DNA of 24,875 nucleotides from the NCBI GenBank assembly GCA_043745485.1, contig JAYTSU010000022.1, forward strand, positions 1 through 24,875, read 5' to 3'. The first letter of the stretch is position 1, and each line of letters starts with the position of its first letter. Below the pieces are notes generated by a model that did no database searches, was not told the DNA's origin, and was given only the letters and a program-made list of their open reading frames with translations. Made by a program: the position numbers and the translations under genes. The stretch comes from RYN-417 sp043745485 (lineage in GTDB: Bacteria; Patescibacteriota; Saccharimonadia; Saccharimonadales; JACDBH01). Below are positions 5,664-13,436 of the stretch, in pieces.

Positions 5664-7508
5664 ATGTTTAAAAAGGTGACCCGTTTTTTTCGTGATTATA
5701 AACATTTTGGCTTAGTGGTAATTGCCGCACTTATAAGTCTTGGCCTTGATCTTAGTGGACTTGATGTTGCTGCGCACTGGATCTTAGGTATTGTTGCTAT
5801 CCTCAGCACAATCCCACTTTTGTCCGGCATGATACAAGACCTCCGCGATGGTAAATACGGCATTGACATCTTAGCCGCAACCGCAATTATTACATCAGTC
5901 ATTCTGCACGAATATTGGACAGCCATCATCATAGTCTTCATGCTTACGGGCGGTGAATCGTTGGAAGATTATGCCGAAAAACGCGCGCGGATTGAGCTTG
6001 ATGCACTCCTAAACCGTGCGCCTAAAAAAGCACATATTCTTCGGGGTCGCAAAGTTATGGACATAGCTGTTACGCAAGTGCGTGTTGGCGATAAAGTCAT
6101 AATTAAACCCGGCGAAATTGTACCCGTGGATGGCACAATACTAGAGGGAGAAAGTAGCCTGGACGAATCAAGCCTAACTGGCGAAAGTCTACCCGTTGAT
6201 AAAAAAACAGGCGACCAGCTGCTTAGCGGAGCCCTGAATCTACAAGGCGCATTAACCATCCGGGCCACGCATACAGCTGAAGATAGTCAGTACGAGCAGA
6301 TCATCAAGCTCGTAAAGAATGCAGCAGGAACGGAGTCTCCATTTGTACGCTTAACCGACCGCTATGCAATTCCCTTCACTATCATATCTTTTGCAATTGC
6401 AGGCACTGCATGGGCAATTAGCGGCAGCCCGCTGCGGTTCCTGCAAGTCATAGTTGTCGCTACTCCTTGTCCACTCCTTTTAGCTGCACCTATTGCACTC
6501 ATAAGCGGCATGAGTCGTGCCGCCAAACACGGTATTATCATAAAGACTGGGTCTGCACTTGAAAGACTTGCAGAAGTTAAGACAATTGCATTTGATAAAA
6601 CCGGAACACTGACCCATGGCACACCAGTTGTAGGCATCATTACTAACTTCAAGCCTTTTTCAAAAGAGGATATATTAAGCAGTGCAGCATCGTTAGAACA
6701 AGATTCGACACACATCTTAGCCCGGGCAATTGTTACCGCTGCCAGAGAAAAGAAACTCCAGATCGTAAAAGCAAAACACCTCCGCGAACAGCCTGGCCAT
6801 GGGTTAGCAGGGCGTGTCGGTAAGCATGAAGTACTAGCAGGAAAATATAATTATTTGAAAGAGCAAGGAGTTGAATTTCCTACAGGCTTCTCATCAGACG
6901 ACCTCAAGACTACTGTCACTCTTGTTGCTATAGACAATAGTCTTGCTGGTTATATTAGCTTTAGCGACGAAATCCGTGCCGAGAGTATGCCGATGCTCAA
7001 TAAACTAAGATCCTTAGGTATAAAGAAATTTATGATGGTGACTGGTGATAACAAGTCGGCTGCACAGTCCATTGCTAAAAAACTCTCGATTAGCGAAGTT
7101 GTAAGTGAGGCCCTTCCTGCAGATAAAGTTCGTGCTCTTGAGCAAATTCAGCCACGTCCCGTTGCTTTTATTGGTGACGGCGTTAATGATGCTCCCGTTC
7201 TTACTGCTTCTGATGTTGGCATTGCGCTCGGTGCTCGTGGCTCAACGGCAGCATCTGAATCCGCAGATGTTGTGATTATGCTCGACGACATTGGTCATGT
7301 TGCAAAAGCAGTAGAGATTGCAAAGAACACTTTCTCTATCGCTAAGCAAGCAATCTTAATCGGTATTGGACTCAGTATCATACTACAGTTGGTGTTCTTT
7401 ACAGGTAAATTCCGCCCAGTTATTGGCGCCGCAGTACAAGAGCTTGTTGACGTATCGGTTATATTTATTGCTTTGCGGGCACACGGTAGCTTCCGCAAAA
7501 AAACCTAA
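5664..7508 (+). CDS. P1B-type metal-transporting ATPase, TPCP variant
   Basis: This 614-aa P-type ATPase has no N-terminal metal-binding (HMA) domain. The actuator motif TGES is at 172-175. The metal-site motif in the sixth membrane helix is ATPCPLLLAAP (Thr-Pro-Cys-Pro at 267-270), not the CPC of copper/zinc pumps. The phosphorylation site is DKTGTLTHG with Asp311, and GDGVNDAPVL is the hinge motif. In the nucleotide-binding domain the usual SEHPL is replaced by STHIL (His350-Ile351): the ATP-contacting His stays and the Pro is lost. A TPC site belongs to a minor P1B group for which Ni, Co or Fe export has been proposed; I cannot assign the ion. It has a good AAGGAG before the ATG at 5664 and TATAAT at 5635-5640. 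The stop overlaps that of the convergent gene by 4 bp. Confidence 0.88.
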   Translation: MFKKVTRFFRDYKHFGLVVIAALISLGLDLSGLDVAAHWILGIVAILSTIPLLSGMIQDLRDGKYGIDILAATAIITSVILHEYWTAIIIVFMLTGGESLEDYAEKRARIELDALLNRAPKKAHILRGRKVMDIAVTQVRVGDKVIIKPGEIVPVDGTILEGESSLDESSLTGESLPVDKKTGDQLLSGALNLQGALTIRATHTAEDSQYEQIIKLVKNAAGTESPFVRLTDRYAIPFTIISFAIAGTAWAISGSPLRFLQVIVVATPCPLLLAAPIALISGMSRAAKHGIIIKTGSALERLAEVKTIAFDKTGTLTHGTPVVGIITNFKPFSKEDILSSAASLEQDSTHILARAIVTAAREKKLQIVKAKHLREQPGHGLAGRVGKHEVLAGKYNYLKEQGVEFPTGFSSDDLKTTVTLVAIDNSLAGYISFSDEIRAESMPMLNKLRSLGIKKFMMVTGDNKSAAQSIAKKLSISEVVSEALPADKVRALEQIQPRPVAFIGDGVNDAPVLTASDVGIALGARGSTAASESADVVIMLDDIGHVAKAVEIAKNTFSIAKQAILIGIGLSIILQLVFFTGKFRPVIGAAVQELVDVSVIFIALRAHGSFRKKT

Positions 7509-8149
7509 GCCACGCCCAGTAGGCGTATCAGAATTAAAAACCCGATTGGTAGAAAGATGTTGTCAGTGCCATATCCACAGACATTCTCTAATATGGTCAT
7601 TGCTGTAGGCACTACGATAAGTATTAGCCCCATACTGACGTTTAGATTGAAATTACCTACTATTAGAACAATTAGTACTATGAGAAGCGATGATACAAAA
7701 AATGTCAGTGTTCCAATTATTGATTTCTGGTGATCGAAAATCTTATATGGCTTATCGCCATAATGCTTACCAATAACCGCCGCCATACCATCAGCTAGGG
7801 CAACTTGGAGAATGGCACCAACAAATAACCACTTACTTGGCCTTAGTAACGACGTGATAAGTATTGCAAACCCAAACAATAAATCACCCCAGCTTTTGCG
7901 TGTTATGGCATGAATAGCATGAAATATCGGCGTATACCTATTTAGTAGATTAGCAAGAATAAAGCCCACAGCTAGCAAACTTATCCATCCATAGCTGACC
8001 CAAAATGGTAAAAAAGCTATGAAACTCCCAGCCATGATGTGTACAAATTTACGAGCAAACTCACCACGAATGCGTGCCTTACGCCACAACACTTCAGATA
8101 ACACCAGCATAATAAAAATTGCACCGGTAGCGAGTACTGCGTTAATCAT
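7505..8149 (-). CDS. Dolichol/phytol kinase-like or CDP-diglyceride-synthase-like membrane protein
   Basis: This 214-aa protein has about seven hydrophobic helices. The FARKFVHIMAGSFIAFLPFW segment carries the RK(F/V)VHI motif seen in the SEC59/VTE5 (polyprenol, phytol kinase) family and related diacylglycerol/CTP-dependent enzymes. ALADGMAAVIGKHYG resembles the family's 'aDtfAsiiGk.fG' metal/nucleotide motif, followed by HQKSIIGTLTFF (cf. K(S/T)xxGt). A likely reaction is CTP-dependent phosphorylation of a lipid alcohol, useful for recycling lipid carriers or salvaged isoprenoids. A TATACT box (8158-8163, minus) lies 8 nt before the ATG with no Shine-Dalgarno, so the mRNA is probably leaderless. 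It is convergent with the P-ATPase and their stop codons overlap. Confidence 0.75.
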   Translation of the reverse strand: MINAVLATGAIFIMLVLSEVLWRKARIRGEFARKFVHIMAGSFIAFLPFWVSYGWISLLAVGFILANLLNRYTPIFHAIHAITRKSWGDLLFGFAILITSLLRPSKWLFVGAILQVALADGMAAVIGKHYGDKPYKIFDHQKSIIGTLTFFVSSLLIVLIVLIVGNFNLNVSMGLILIVVPTAMTILENVCGYGTDNIFLPIGFLILIRLLGVA

Positions 8150-8219
8150 TATTATTTAGTATATGCCCTATTAAGCTCAGGCATATAACTAAACTTATGT
8201 ACTTTTCTGACATTACAGG

Positions 8220-8248
8220 TATACAACAGAGGTAAGAGTTGTTATAAT
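8220..8248 (+). promoter_or_regulatory. Probable promoter of tRNA-Pro
   Basis: TATAAT (8243-8248) is preceded at 17 bp by TATACA (8220-8225), a four-of-six match to TTGACA. The start would fall ~30 nt before the tRNA. Confidence 0.6.
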
Positions 8249-8284
8249 GTCCGAGTTATCTTCCCAATAGTTCTTATTTTAAAA

Positions 8285-8361
8285 CGGGGTGTGGCGCAGC
8301 TGGCTAGCGCGCGCGGTTTGGGACCGTGAGGTCGAAGGTTCGAATCCTTTCACCCCGACCA
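8285..8361 (+). tRNA. tRNA-Pro (anticodon UGG), CCA encoded
   Basis: The acceptor CGGGGTG (8285-8291) pairs with CACCCCG (8351-8357), then A and an encoded CCA. The C1-G72 pair is the bacterial tRNA-Pro identity pair. The anticodon arm CGCGG-TTTGGGA-CCGTG holds UGG. The T arm is GAAGG-TTCGAAT-CCTTT with one wobble. Confidence 0.95.
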
Positions 8362-8362
8362 T

Positions 8363-8400
8363 TTAAAGAGTCCGTCTTAGCGATGGGCTTTTTAATTTTT
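8363..8400 (+). terminator. Intrinsic terminator of tRNA-Pro
   Basis: A 14-bp stem, TTAAAGAGTCCGTC with GATGGGCTTTTTAA (three G-U pairs), closes a TTAGC loop. A run of five T follows at 8396-8400. Confidence 0.85.
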
Positions 8401-8473
8401 TTATCACAATTGGAAACAAAAATAGACTGCTCTTCGTAGGTTCGTTCTACTAGTAAAAATAAGCCAAAAGTTG

Positions 8474-8479
8474 TATAAT
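8474..8479 (+). promoter_or_regulatory. -10 box of the ABC1-kinase operon
   Basis: A perfect TATAAT ends 7 nt before the ATG at 8487, which places the transcription start at or next to the A of the start codon. No clear -35 or Shine-Dalgarno is visible. Confidence 0.6.
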
Positions 8480-8486
8480 TACAGAG

Positions 8487-8645
8487 ATGAAATATATTTC
8501 AATTTTCTTTACCATCCTGTTTATTTGGATTGCAGTTGTCTTTATGGCGCTTACACGTAGTAATACCAATGAAATTTTTGAGCTCTATCTTGTTGTTATG
8601 CTCAGCACAGCAGTTTTGTTTTTAATTGGCTTTGCCAAAAAATAA
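8487..8645 (+). CDS. Small two-helix membrane protein, 52 aa, first gene of the ABC1-kinase operon
   Basis: ATG at 8487 opens a 52-codon frame, MKYISIFFTILFIWIAVVFM then ALTRSNTNEIFELYLVVMLS and a hydrophobic end, stopping at TAA 8643-8645. It forms two predicted membrane helices (residues ~3-21 and ~33-49) joined by a short polar loop. The kinase ATG lies one base after its stop, so the two are almost certainly co-translated. The start is supported by the TATAAT box 7 nt upstream, typical of the leaderless genes in this window. No family is recognised. Its position suggests it helps bring the kinase, which has no membrane helix of its own, to the membrane. Confidence 0.65.
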   Translation: MKYISIFFTILFIWIAVVFMALTRSNTNEIFELYLVVMLSTAVLFLIGFAKK

Positions 8646-8646
8646 T

Positions 8647-10221
8647 ATGCCTAAAACATCGAGCACCCGGAACATCCATTCTAAAACCATCGCCGCAATT
8701 AAGAGGAACCGTACACGACGGCTTGCAACTTTAATCACAAAGTCATACTATCTGCACCGTAAAAAACAAGATGAGATGTTATACAGCCTCATCTGCGAAG
8801 AGTTTGTTTCTTTGGGTGGTGTATATGTAAAATTCTTACAAGGTGTGCTTTTACGTTCACAAATTATGCGTAAATGGCACAACCCTGAAAAGCTCAACAT
8901 CTTTGAAAACCTTGACAGCGAACCGATTGATATCAGCAAACTGCTACAGAGTGAATTACCTAAAGATAAGCTTGCTCAAATTGCACTCATCCAACCGGTG
9001 CCGTTTGCAGCTGGGAGTTTTGGCCAAGTGTATTACGGACAACTTCGGTCTGGGCAGCCGATTATAGTTAAGGTGCTTCGCCCAATGGTTAGAGAGTTAC
9101 TCAAATATGACCTAAAGCTGCTTGCCACGTTTTCTCGCACTTTCTTCGTAAAACTTTATAAGAATATGAATGTGCAAATGAATGATGCGCTCAAAGACTT
9201 TAGTAATGCAACCCTGCGCGAGACAGACTATAAGCACGAGGCAGAATTTGCCAATGAGTTGTATGAAGCATACAAAAATAATCCCTATATCGTCATACCT
9301 AAGACCTATTTAGAGCTAAGCACAAACAATATAATCGTTCAGGACTATGTTGATGGCATTTCTGTTGCACAGGTCATACGGCTTCACGAACAAGGCGTGG
9401 ACCCCATAGCGTATGTCAAAGAGCAGCTTGGTAGTGATTTGATAGTTCAGCTCCAATCTCTCGGTTATGAATCTGTGATGGCGGTGTTCACGCTCAGACG
9501 TATCCAAGGCGACCCACATCCAGGGAACATACGGCTTATGAGGGATAATAAAGTTGGTATGATAGATTTTGGAATCAGCGCTCAAGCACCGGAAGATAAA
9601 AGTGGACTGTTTGGCCTCTTTGAAAGCTATGACAAAGTATTTAAAGGTTCACAGACAGCTATAGGATTGTTTGAGCATAGTATGCGGTTCTTCGTAAGTG
9701 ATCTTTATCGTTCATTGAGACGACTTGGCGAATACATTGGTAAGGGCGACAACCGGGATTATGTAAATGAAGTCAGCCAAATAGCTGGCGATGTGTTCCA
9801 GCAAGCAACTGGCAGCGATATTATTAATACCGATATGAAAAATGATGCTAGTGTTCTTATGATTATTAATAAACTCGTCAATAAGGGCAATCGCTTTGGG
9901 CTTGTCATGCGCTTGGAAGCAACGGATATTCTGCGCGCCGTGCAAACATATACTTCGATGATTGGCAGTTTAGGGCTCTATAAAAAAGTTATGCCCGACG
10001 TTATTAGCCGGGCAATAACTGATATTAAAGAGCAGTACCCGGATATTGCTCAAGACACAAAAGAAGCTGTGAGCATAGGTGATGCAGTTGAAACGGTTGC
10101 TAACTGGCTGGAGCGCGTAGCAGCACGTGACCCAATGCTATTTAGGCAACTATCTGATAAGATTCGTTTAAATAAAGTGGTTTCCGTTTCGGAACCAGAA
10201 CAGGAGATTAAGCCGTCATGA
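8647..10221 (+). CDS. UbiB/ABC1 (ADCK)-family atypical protein kinase-like ATPase
   Basis: A 524-aa ABC1-family kinase fold. Family landmarks in order: GGVYVKFLQGVLLRS at the place of the KxGQ motif; FAAGSFGQVYYG in place of the alanine-rich AAASIGQVH loop; the nucleotide Lys in IIVKVLRP; ETDYKHEAEFANEL (family ExD...EAxN); IQGDPHPGNI for catalysis; and GMIDFGISA (DFG metal site). Two departures are notable. KxGQ has become KFLQ, and the A-rich loop has Gly at its third position. The C-terminus ends in polar residues and lacks the two membrane helices usual for UbiB. UbiB and ADCK proteins support quinone biosynthesis or lipid handling. No quinone gene is visible here, so the substrate is open. 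An upstream TTG (8626) extends the frame, but ATG 8647, one base after the previous stop, fits operon logic better. Confidence 0.85.
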   Translation: MPKTSSTRNIHSKTIAAIKRNRTRRLATLITKSYYLHRKKQDEMLYSLICEEFVSLGGVYVKFLQGVLLRSQIMRKWHNPEKLNIFENLDSEPIDISKLLQSELPKDKLAQIALIQPVPFAAGSFGQVYYGQLRSGQPIIVKVLRPMVRELLKYDLKLLATFSRTFFVKLYKNMNVQMNDALKDFSNATLRETDYKHEAEFANELYEAYKNNPYIVIPKTYLELSTNNIIVQDYVDGISVAQVIRLHEQGVDPIAYVKEQLGSDLIVQLQSLGYESVMAVFTLRRIQGDPHPGNIRLMRDNKVGMIDFGISAQAPEDKSGLFGLFESYDKVFKGSQTAIGLFEHSMRFFVSDLYRSLRRLGEYIGKGDNRDYVNEVSQIAGDVFQQATGSDIINTDMKNDASVLMIINKLVNKGNRFGLVMRLEATDILRAVQTYTSMIGSLGLYKKVMPDVISRAITDIKEQYPDIAQDTKEAVSIGDAVETVANWLERVAARDPMLFRQLSDKIRLNKVVSVSEPEQEIKPS

Positions 10222-10403
10222 AAGAATTCTTATTATTCATAAAGTATCCATATACCGCTGGCGTTATTGGCATCATCTGGCTTGGCAGTGCAGCTTTGCT
10301 TGCGATTGATGGCAACTTGCCACTGGTACGCGTTGTCATGGTCAACATGGTAGCCAGTGTCGTTATAGCAGGCTTTGGGTTCCGCGGCAAAGGCGAGCTT
10401 TAA
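10218..10403 (+). CDS. Small two-helix membrane protein, 61 aa, third gene of the ABC1-kinase operon
   Basis: The ATG overlaps the stop of the kinase (ATGA) and is preceded by AGGAG at about the right distance. The product has two membrane helices: YPYTAGVIGIIWLGSAALLA (residues ~11-30) and a second around VVMVNMVASVVIAGFGF (~39-55), joined by the loop IDGNLPL and ending in the basic/polar tail RGKGEL. It is about the size and topology of the C-terminal membrane anchor of canonical UbiB. I infer that it could replace that anchor as a separate chain. There is no homologue I can name. It converges on ymdB with one base between the stop codons. Confidence 0.7.
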   Translation: MKEFLLFIKYPYTAGVIGIIWLGSAALLAIDGNLPLVRVVMVNMVASVVIAGFGFRGKGEL

Positions 10404-10404
10404 A

Positions 10405-11202
10405 CTAAATAATTTTTCGAATCTGTTTTATTGAATGGGCTCTTTTTGTTTCTGGATTAGTTGCAATCAGCACTGCATTAAACTGCATAGCGCCATTATT
10501 CTCAAGTATATTGCGCGTCTGAATCCCGTCACGCCAACGTGGTATGACGCTCTCAAACGTAACACCTAATGAGCTATCTAGACTACCAACCATGCCGACG
10601 TCCGATATATGTGCCGTCCCGCCCGGAAGTACGCGTGCGTCAGCGGTAGGTACATGCCAATGATCTCCGACCACGGCCGTTGTGCGTCCATCTAAGTACT
10701 TACCAATAACAACCTTCTCGCTGCTAAAATCTCCATGAAAATTTACAATGATTGATTCGAAATTTTCTGATGTTAAAGACTGCAGAACCTCATCAACCAC
10801 AGTCAGTGGATTATCGGTGGGCTTATCGGCATCCTTACCAACTATACTACCCAGCAAGCTAACTATAAGCACTCTACCCTTTGGTGTCTCGACAACTTTA
10901 TAGCGCTTTCCGACAGTACCGTCTGGGTAGTTAGCGGGCCTCGTAACGGGCGATTCCTCGTCGTCCAACAGCGCATGTGTTTCGTCTAAATGCATTGTCC
11001 AGTTGCCGCTAGTAAAGGCCTGTACGCCAACGTTCTGCAGACGCTTATAGTCCTCTAGGCTAAGTCCTTTGCCTTCCGATACGTTTTCAGCTTGGGCAAT
11101 CACAAGGTCGACACTGTTTTCTGAAATAATGTCCGAGAGTAACTTTTCGACAGTCTTAATTCCTGCTTCGCCCATTATGTCGCCGATATATAGGATGTTC
11201 AT
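10405..11202 (-). CDS. ymdB: YmdB-family (TIGR00282) metallophosphoesterase
   Basis: YmdB-type phosphodiesterases act on 2',3'-cyclic nucleotides and influence RNA decay and development in Bacillus. Counting from MNILYIGDIMGEAG, the metal-site residues fall at the family positions: Asp8 (IGDI), Glu39 (AENVSEGKG), Asn67 (SGN), His156 (NFHGD), and His181 and His183 (GDHWHVPTAD). The catalytic His68 of the usual GNHTWD motif is replaced by Trp (SGNWTMHLDE). RPANYPDGT and GTAHISDVGMVG are also family signatures. The start is the ATG at 11202, overlapping the CYTH stop as ATGA; a longer frame from 11232 would lie inside the CYTH gene. It is third in an rny-CYTH-ymdB operon, which echoes the rny-ymdB pair of Bacillus. 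Confidence 0.85.
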   Translation of the reverse strand: MNILYIGDIMGEAGIKTVEKLLSDIISENSVDLVIAQAENVSEGKGLSLEDYKRLQNVGVQAFTSGNWTMHLDETHALLDDEESPVTRPANYPDGTVGKRYKVVETPKGRVLIVSLLGSIVGKDADKPTDNPLTVVDEVLQSLTSENFESIIVNFHGDFSSEKVVIGKYLDGRTTAVVGDHWHVPTADARVLPGGTAHISDVGMVGSLDSSLGVTFESVIPRWRDGIQTRNILENNGAMQFNAVLIATNPETKRAHSIKQIRKII

Positions 11203-11801
11203 GGTTGGCCCGTTTCGAACCATTCTGGGCACGGAGTATCAAACTTTATTTCCGATATCATAGAGATGTGTTCATCTTTTGCGATTTTTGGATATTGAGC
11301 ACGATACGCTGTAGTGACACTACCAAACACAGCGTCCTGCCAGTTGAAGCCGAGTTTTTTAGCAACATCCATAACACTCTGTTCGCTACCACTTTCAATT
11401 TCTATAAATGGGTTCAACCATGGCCACTCATCTAAAACCACCTCTGCCCCGTCTATATTCCATGTTTCACGCTTAGTCTCTTGCTCAGTAAAAACCTGCA
11501 TACCAATTGCCTTAAAGAGCTCAATGGTTTTATCGTAATCGCTTACTGTTACTTCTATTTCTGTTGCACCACCAAATTGGTTTTCGATACTTGTTTTATA
11601 GGTAAGTGTAATCTTGTCACCTTCGTCACGGACACGTACCCATGCGTTGTTTTCCGATTGCATTTTGCGCCCAGGGAAATCCACGACAACCCTGCGCATC
11701 ATGCGCATTGGATGTTCAAGCGTAGCACCTGATGCTTTAAGCTTTCCCCGAACATCGTTAAAATCAACATTCAAAAATTTAACTTCAATTTCAGTTTGCA
11801 T
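11199..11801 (-). CDS. CYTH-domain (triphosphate tunnel) protein
   Basis: The N-terminal ExExK signature is clear (TEIEVKFLN), and the strands of the tunnel carry the expected charged residues: NAWVRVRDEG, KITLTYKTS, GATEIEVTV, KRETWNIDGAEVVLDEWPWL and NPFIEIESGS. This is the class IV adenylate cyclase/thiamine-triphosphatase superfamily, whose members hydrolyse or cyclise triphosphates such as inorganic triphosphate or ThTP with Mg2+. It is 200 aa, with a C-terminal extension after the domain that reaches into the ymdB start. Its position between rny and ymdB hints at a role around nucleotides or RNA 5' triphosphates, but that is inference. The gap to rny is 20 nt. Confidence 0.85.
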   Translation of the reverse strand: MQTEIEVKFLNVDFNDVRGKLKASGATLEHPMRMMRRVVVDFPGRKMQSENNAWVRVRDEGDKITLTYKTSIENQFGGATEIEVTVSDYDKTIELFKAIGMQVFTEQETKRETWNIDGAEVVLDEWPWLNPFIEIESGSEQSVMDVAKKLGFNWQDAVFGSVTTAYRAQYPKIAKDEHISMISEIKFDTPCPEWFETGQP

Positions 11802-11821
11802 AATATTCCTAAAACAGAGAA

Positions 11822-13336
11822 TTATTTAGCGAATTCAATAGCGCGAGTTTCACGGATAACATTTACCTTAATGGTTCCGGGGTACTGCATCGTGCTTTCG
11901 ATCTTGTTAGCAATGTCGCGCGCAAGCTTGATGGCACTAAGGTCATCAATATCTTGTGGGCGAACGAATACGCGAACTTCACGGCCTGCACTGATGGCAT
12001 AGGCCTTTTCGATGCCTGGGAATGCAAGGGCAACATTTTCAAGGTCTCTCATACGTTCGCCGAAGTTTTCGGCACTGATGTTACGGGCGCCCGGTCTTGA
12101 GGCACTGATTGCATCAACTGTTCGTACAATCAATGCTTCAACACTTGTGGCCTCAACATCATCATGATGCTGCTCGGCAGCAAGGGCAACTTCTTCTGGA
12201 GCACCATATTTACGTAGCATTTCACCGCTAATGTGGTGATGCTTGCCTTCCATTTTGTGCGTAAGCGCTTTGCCTAGGTCGTGTACCAAGGCGGCGTATT
12301 TAGCTGTCTTAACATTGGCGCCAAGTTGCTCAGCTATAGTGCCGGCAATGTGTGCCATCTCGGTAGAGTGCTTCAGCACATTCTGTCCATAGCTTGTACG
12401 GTATTTAAGCTCACCGAGCAGTTGCAAAATTTCTTTTGGAATACCCACAACACCTACTTCGCGTGCGGCGTCTTCGGCAGCGTGTAAAACTTCTTTTTGG
12501 ACCTGAACCTGTGCTTTTTCGACTACTTCTTCAATTCGTCCTGGGTGGACACGTCCGTCTTTTAGGAGCATCTCAAGGGCAATCCGTGCAGTTTCACGGC
12601 GGATAGGATCAAAGCTTGAGAGGATGATCATCCCGGGAGTGTCATCAACCATAATATCTACACCAGTAGCCCGTTGCAGCGCCTGAATGTTGCGGCCTTC
12701 CTTGCCAATAATTCGGCCCTTCATTTCTTCGTCGTCAAGCTTTACTGCCGTCACGGTGCGCTCGGCCGTTACTTCACTAGCCATACGCTCCATAGCTTCA
12801 GTTATGATTACTGCTGCTTGGTCCTCGGCAGTTTCTTTTGCTTCATTTTGTAGCTTGTTAATGAGCCCCAGCAAGTCAGCGCGTATATCACGCTCGGTCA
12901 TTTTCATAAGCTTGTCAGCAGCTTCTTCTTTGGTAAGCTTAGCGACTTTTTCAAGCTTTTCTTGTTGTTTAGTTCTGATAGCCCGTATCTCATCCTTAAG
13001 TTCTTCTGCTTCTGCCTCAGCTTTTCGCATGTTTTCAGCACGCTTATCGAGTGTATCGAGCTTTTTATCAATAGATTCTTCACGTCCTAGTAAACGGTTT
13101 TCAATCTCTTTAATCTCGCGGCGACGTGTTTGTTCGTCCTTGCGTGCTGTTTCAGAAATTTCAGCTGCGTCTTCACGGGCTTTTCGAAGCTGCTCATCAG
13201 CTTCTTTTTTTGCTTTCTTCAGTTCTTTTTCGGCAGCATCCTCGACAGATCCCATCTTCTTTTTTGTTAAGATAGTACTTCCACCAAAACCCGCACCAAG
13301 CCCGACCAATGTTAAGACAATGGTTAATGGCAACAT
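11822..13336 (-). CDS. rny: Ribonuclease Y
   Basis: RNase Y is the membrane-anchored endoribonuclease that starts mRNA decay in many bacteria without RNase E. All parts are visible. There is an N-terminal membrane helix (LPLTIVLTLVGLGAGFGGS), then ~150 residues of highly charged coiled coil rich in K/E/A. A KH domain carries GRIIGKEGRNIQALQRATGV. The HD domain has VLKHSTEMAHIAG, ALVHDLGKALTH with the metal-binding His-Asp pair, and HHHISGEML. The conserved tail includes ASRPGARNISAENFGERMRD and IANKIESTMQYPGTIKVNVI. The length (504 aa) is normal. The start is fixed by GGGAGGTG six bases before ATG 13336. It heads the rny-CYTH-ymdB operon. Confidence 0.97.
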   Translation of the reverse strand: MLPLTIVLTLVGLGAGFGGSTILTKKKMGSVEDAAEKELKKAKKEADEQLRKAREDAAEISETARKDEQTRRREIKEIENRLLGREESIDKKLDTLDKRAENMRKAEAEAEELKDEIRAIRTKQQEKLEKVAKLTKEEAADKLMKMTERDIRADLLGLINKLQNEAKETAEDQAAVIITEAMERMASEVTAERTVTAVKLDDEEMKGRIIGKEGRNIQALQRATGVDIMVDDTPGMIILSSFDPIRRETARIALEMLLKDGRVHPGRIEEVVEKAQVQVQKEVLHAAEDAAREVGVVGIPKEILQLLGELKYRTSYGQNVLKHSTEMAHIAGTIAEQLGANVKTAKYAALVHDLGKALTHKMEGKHHHISGEMLRKYGAPEEVALAAEQHHDDVEATSVEALIVRTVDAISASRPGARNISAENFGERMRDLENVALAFPGIEKAYAISAGREVRVFVRPQDIDDLSAIKLARDIANKIESTMQYPGTIKVNVIRETRAIEFAK

Positions 13337-13436
13337 ATAACACCTCCCTACCGGCCTCTGACTGGTTTATCAGGCAATCACTATCACTTCTTTAGCCTGA
13401 AAATTTCGTTTTGAATAACCGATATATAAAAATTAC

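Noticed and set aside
8626..8646. TTG at 8626 as the start of the ABC1 kinase
   Set aside because: It lies inside the 52-codon gene before it. The ATG at 8647 is in frame, directly after that gene's stop, and leaves the whole domain intact.
11203..11232. Longer YmdB start at 11232
   Set aside because: The family begins at MNILYIGD, and the ATG at 11202 overlaps the CYTH stop as ATGA. The extra ten codons are CYTH sequence in another frame.
12687..13340. A 217-codon Ser-rich open frame on the plus strand opposite rny
   Set aside because: It mirrors the Lys/Glu/Ala-rich coiled coil of RNase Y read backwards. It has no ribosome site and no protein-like features beyond composition.
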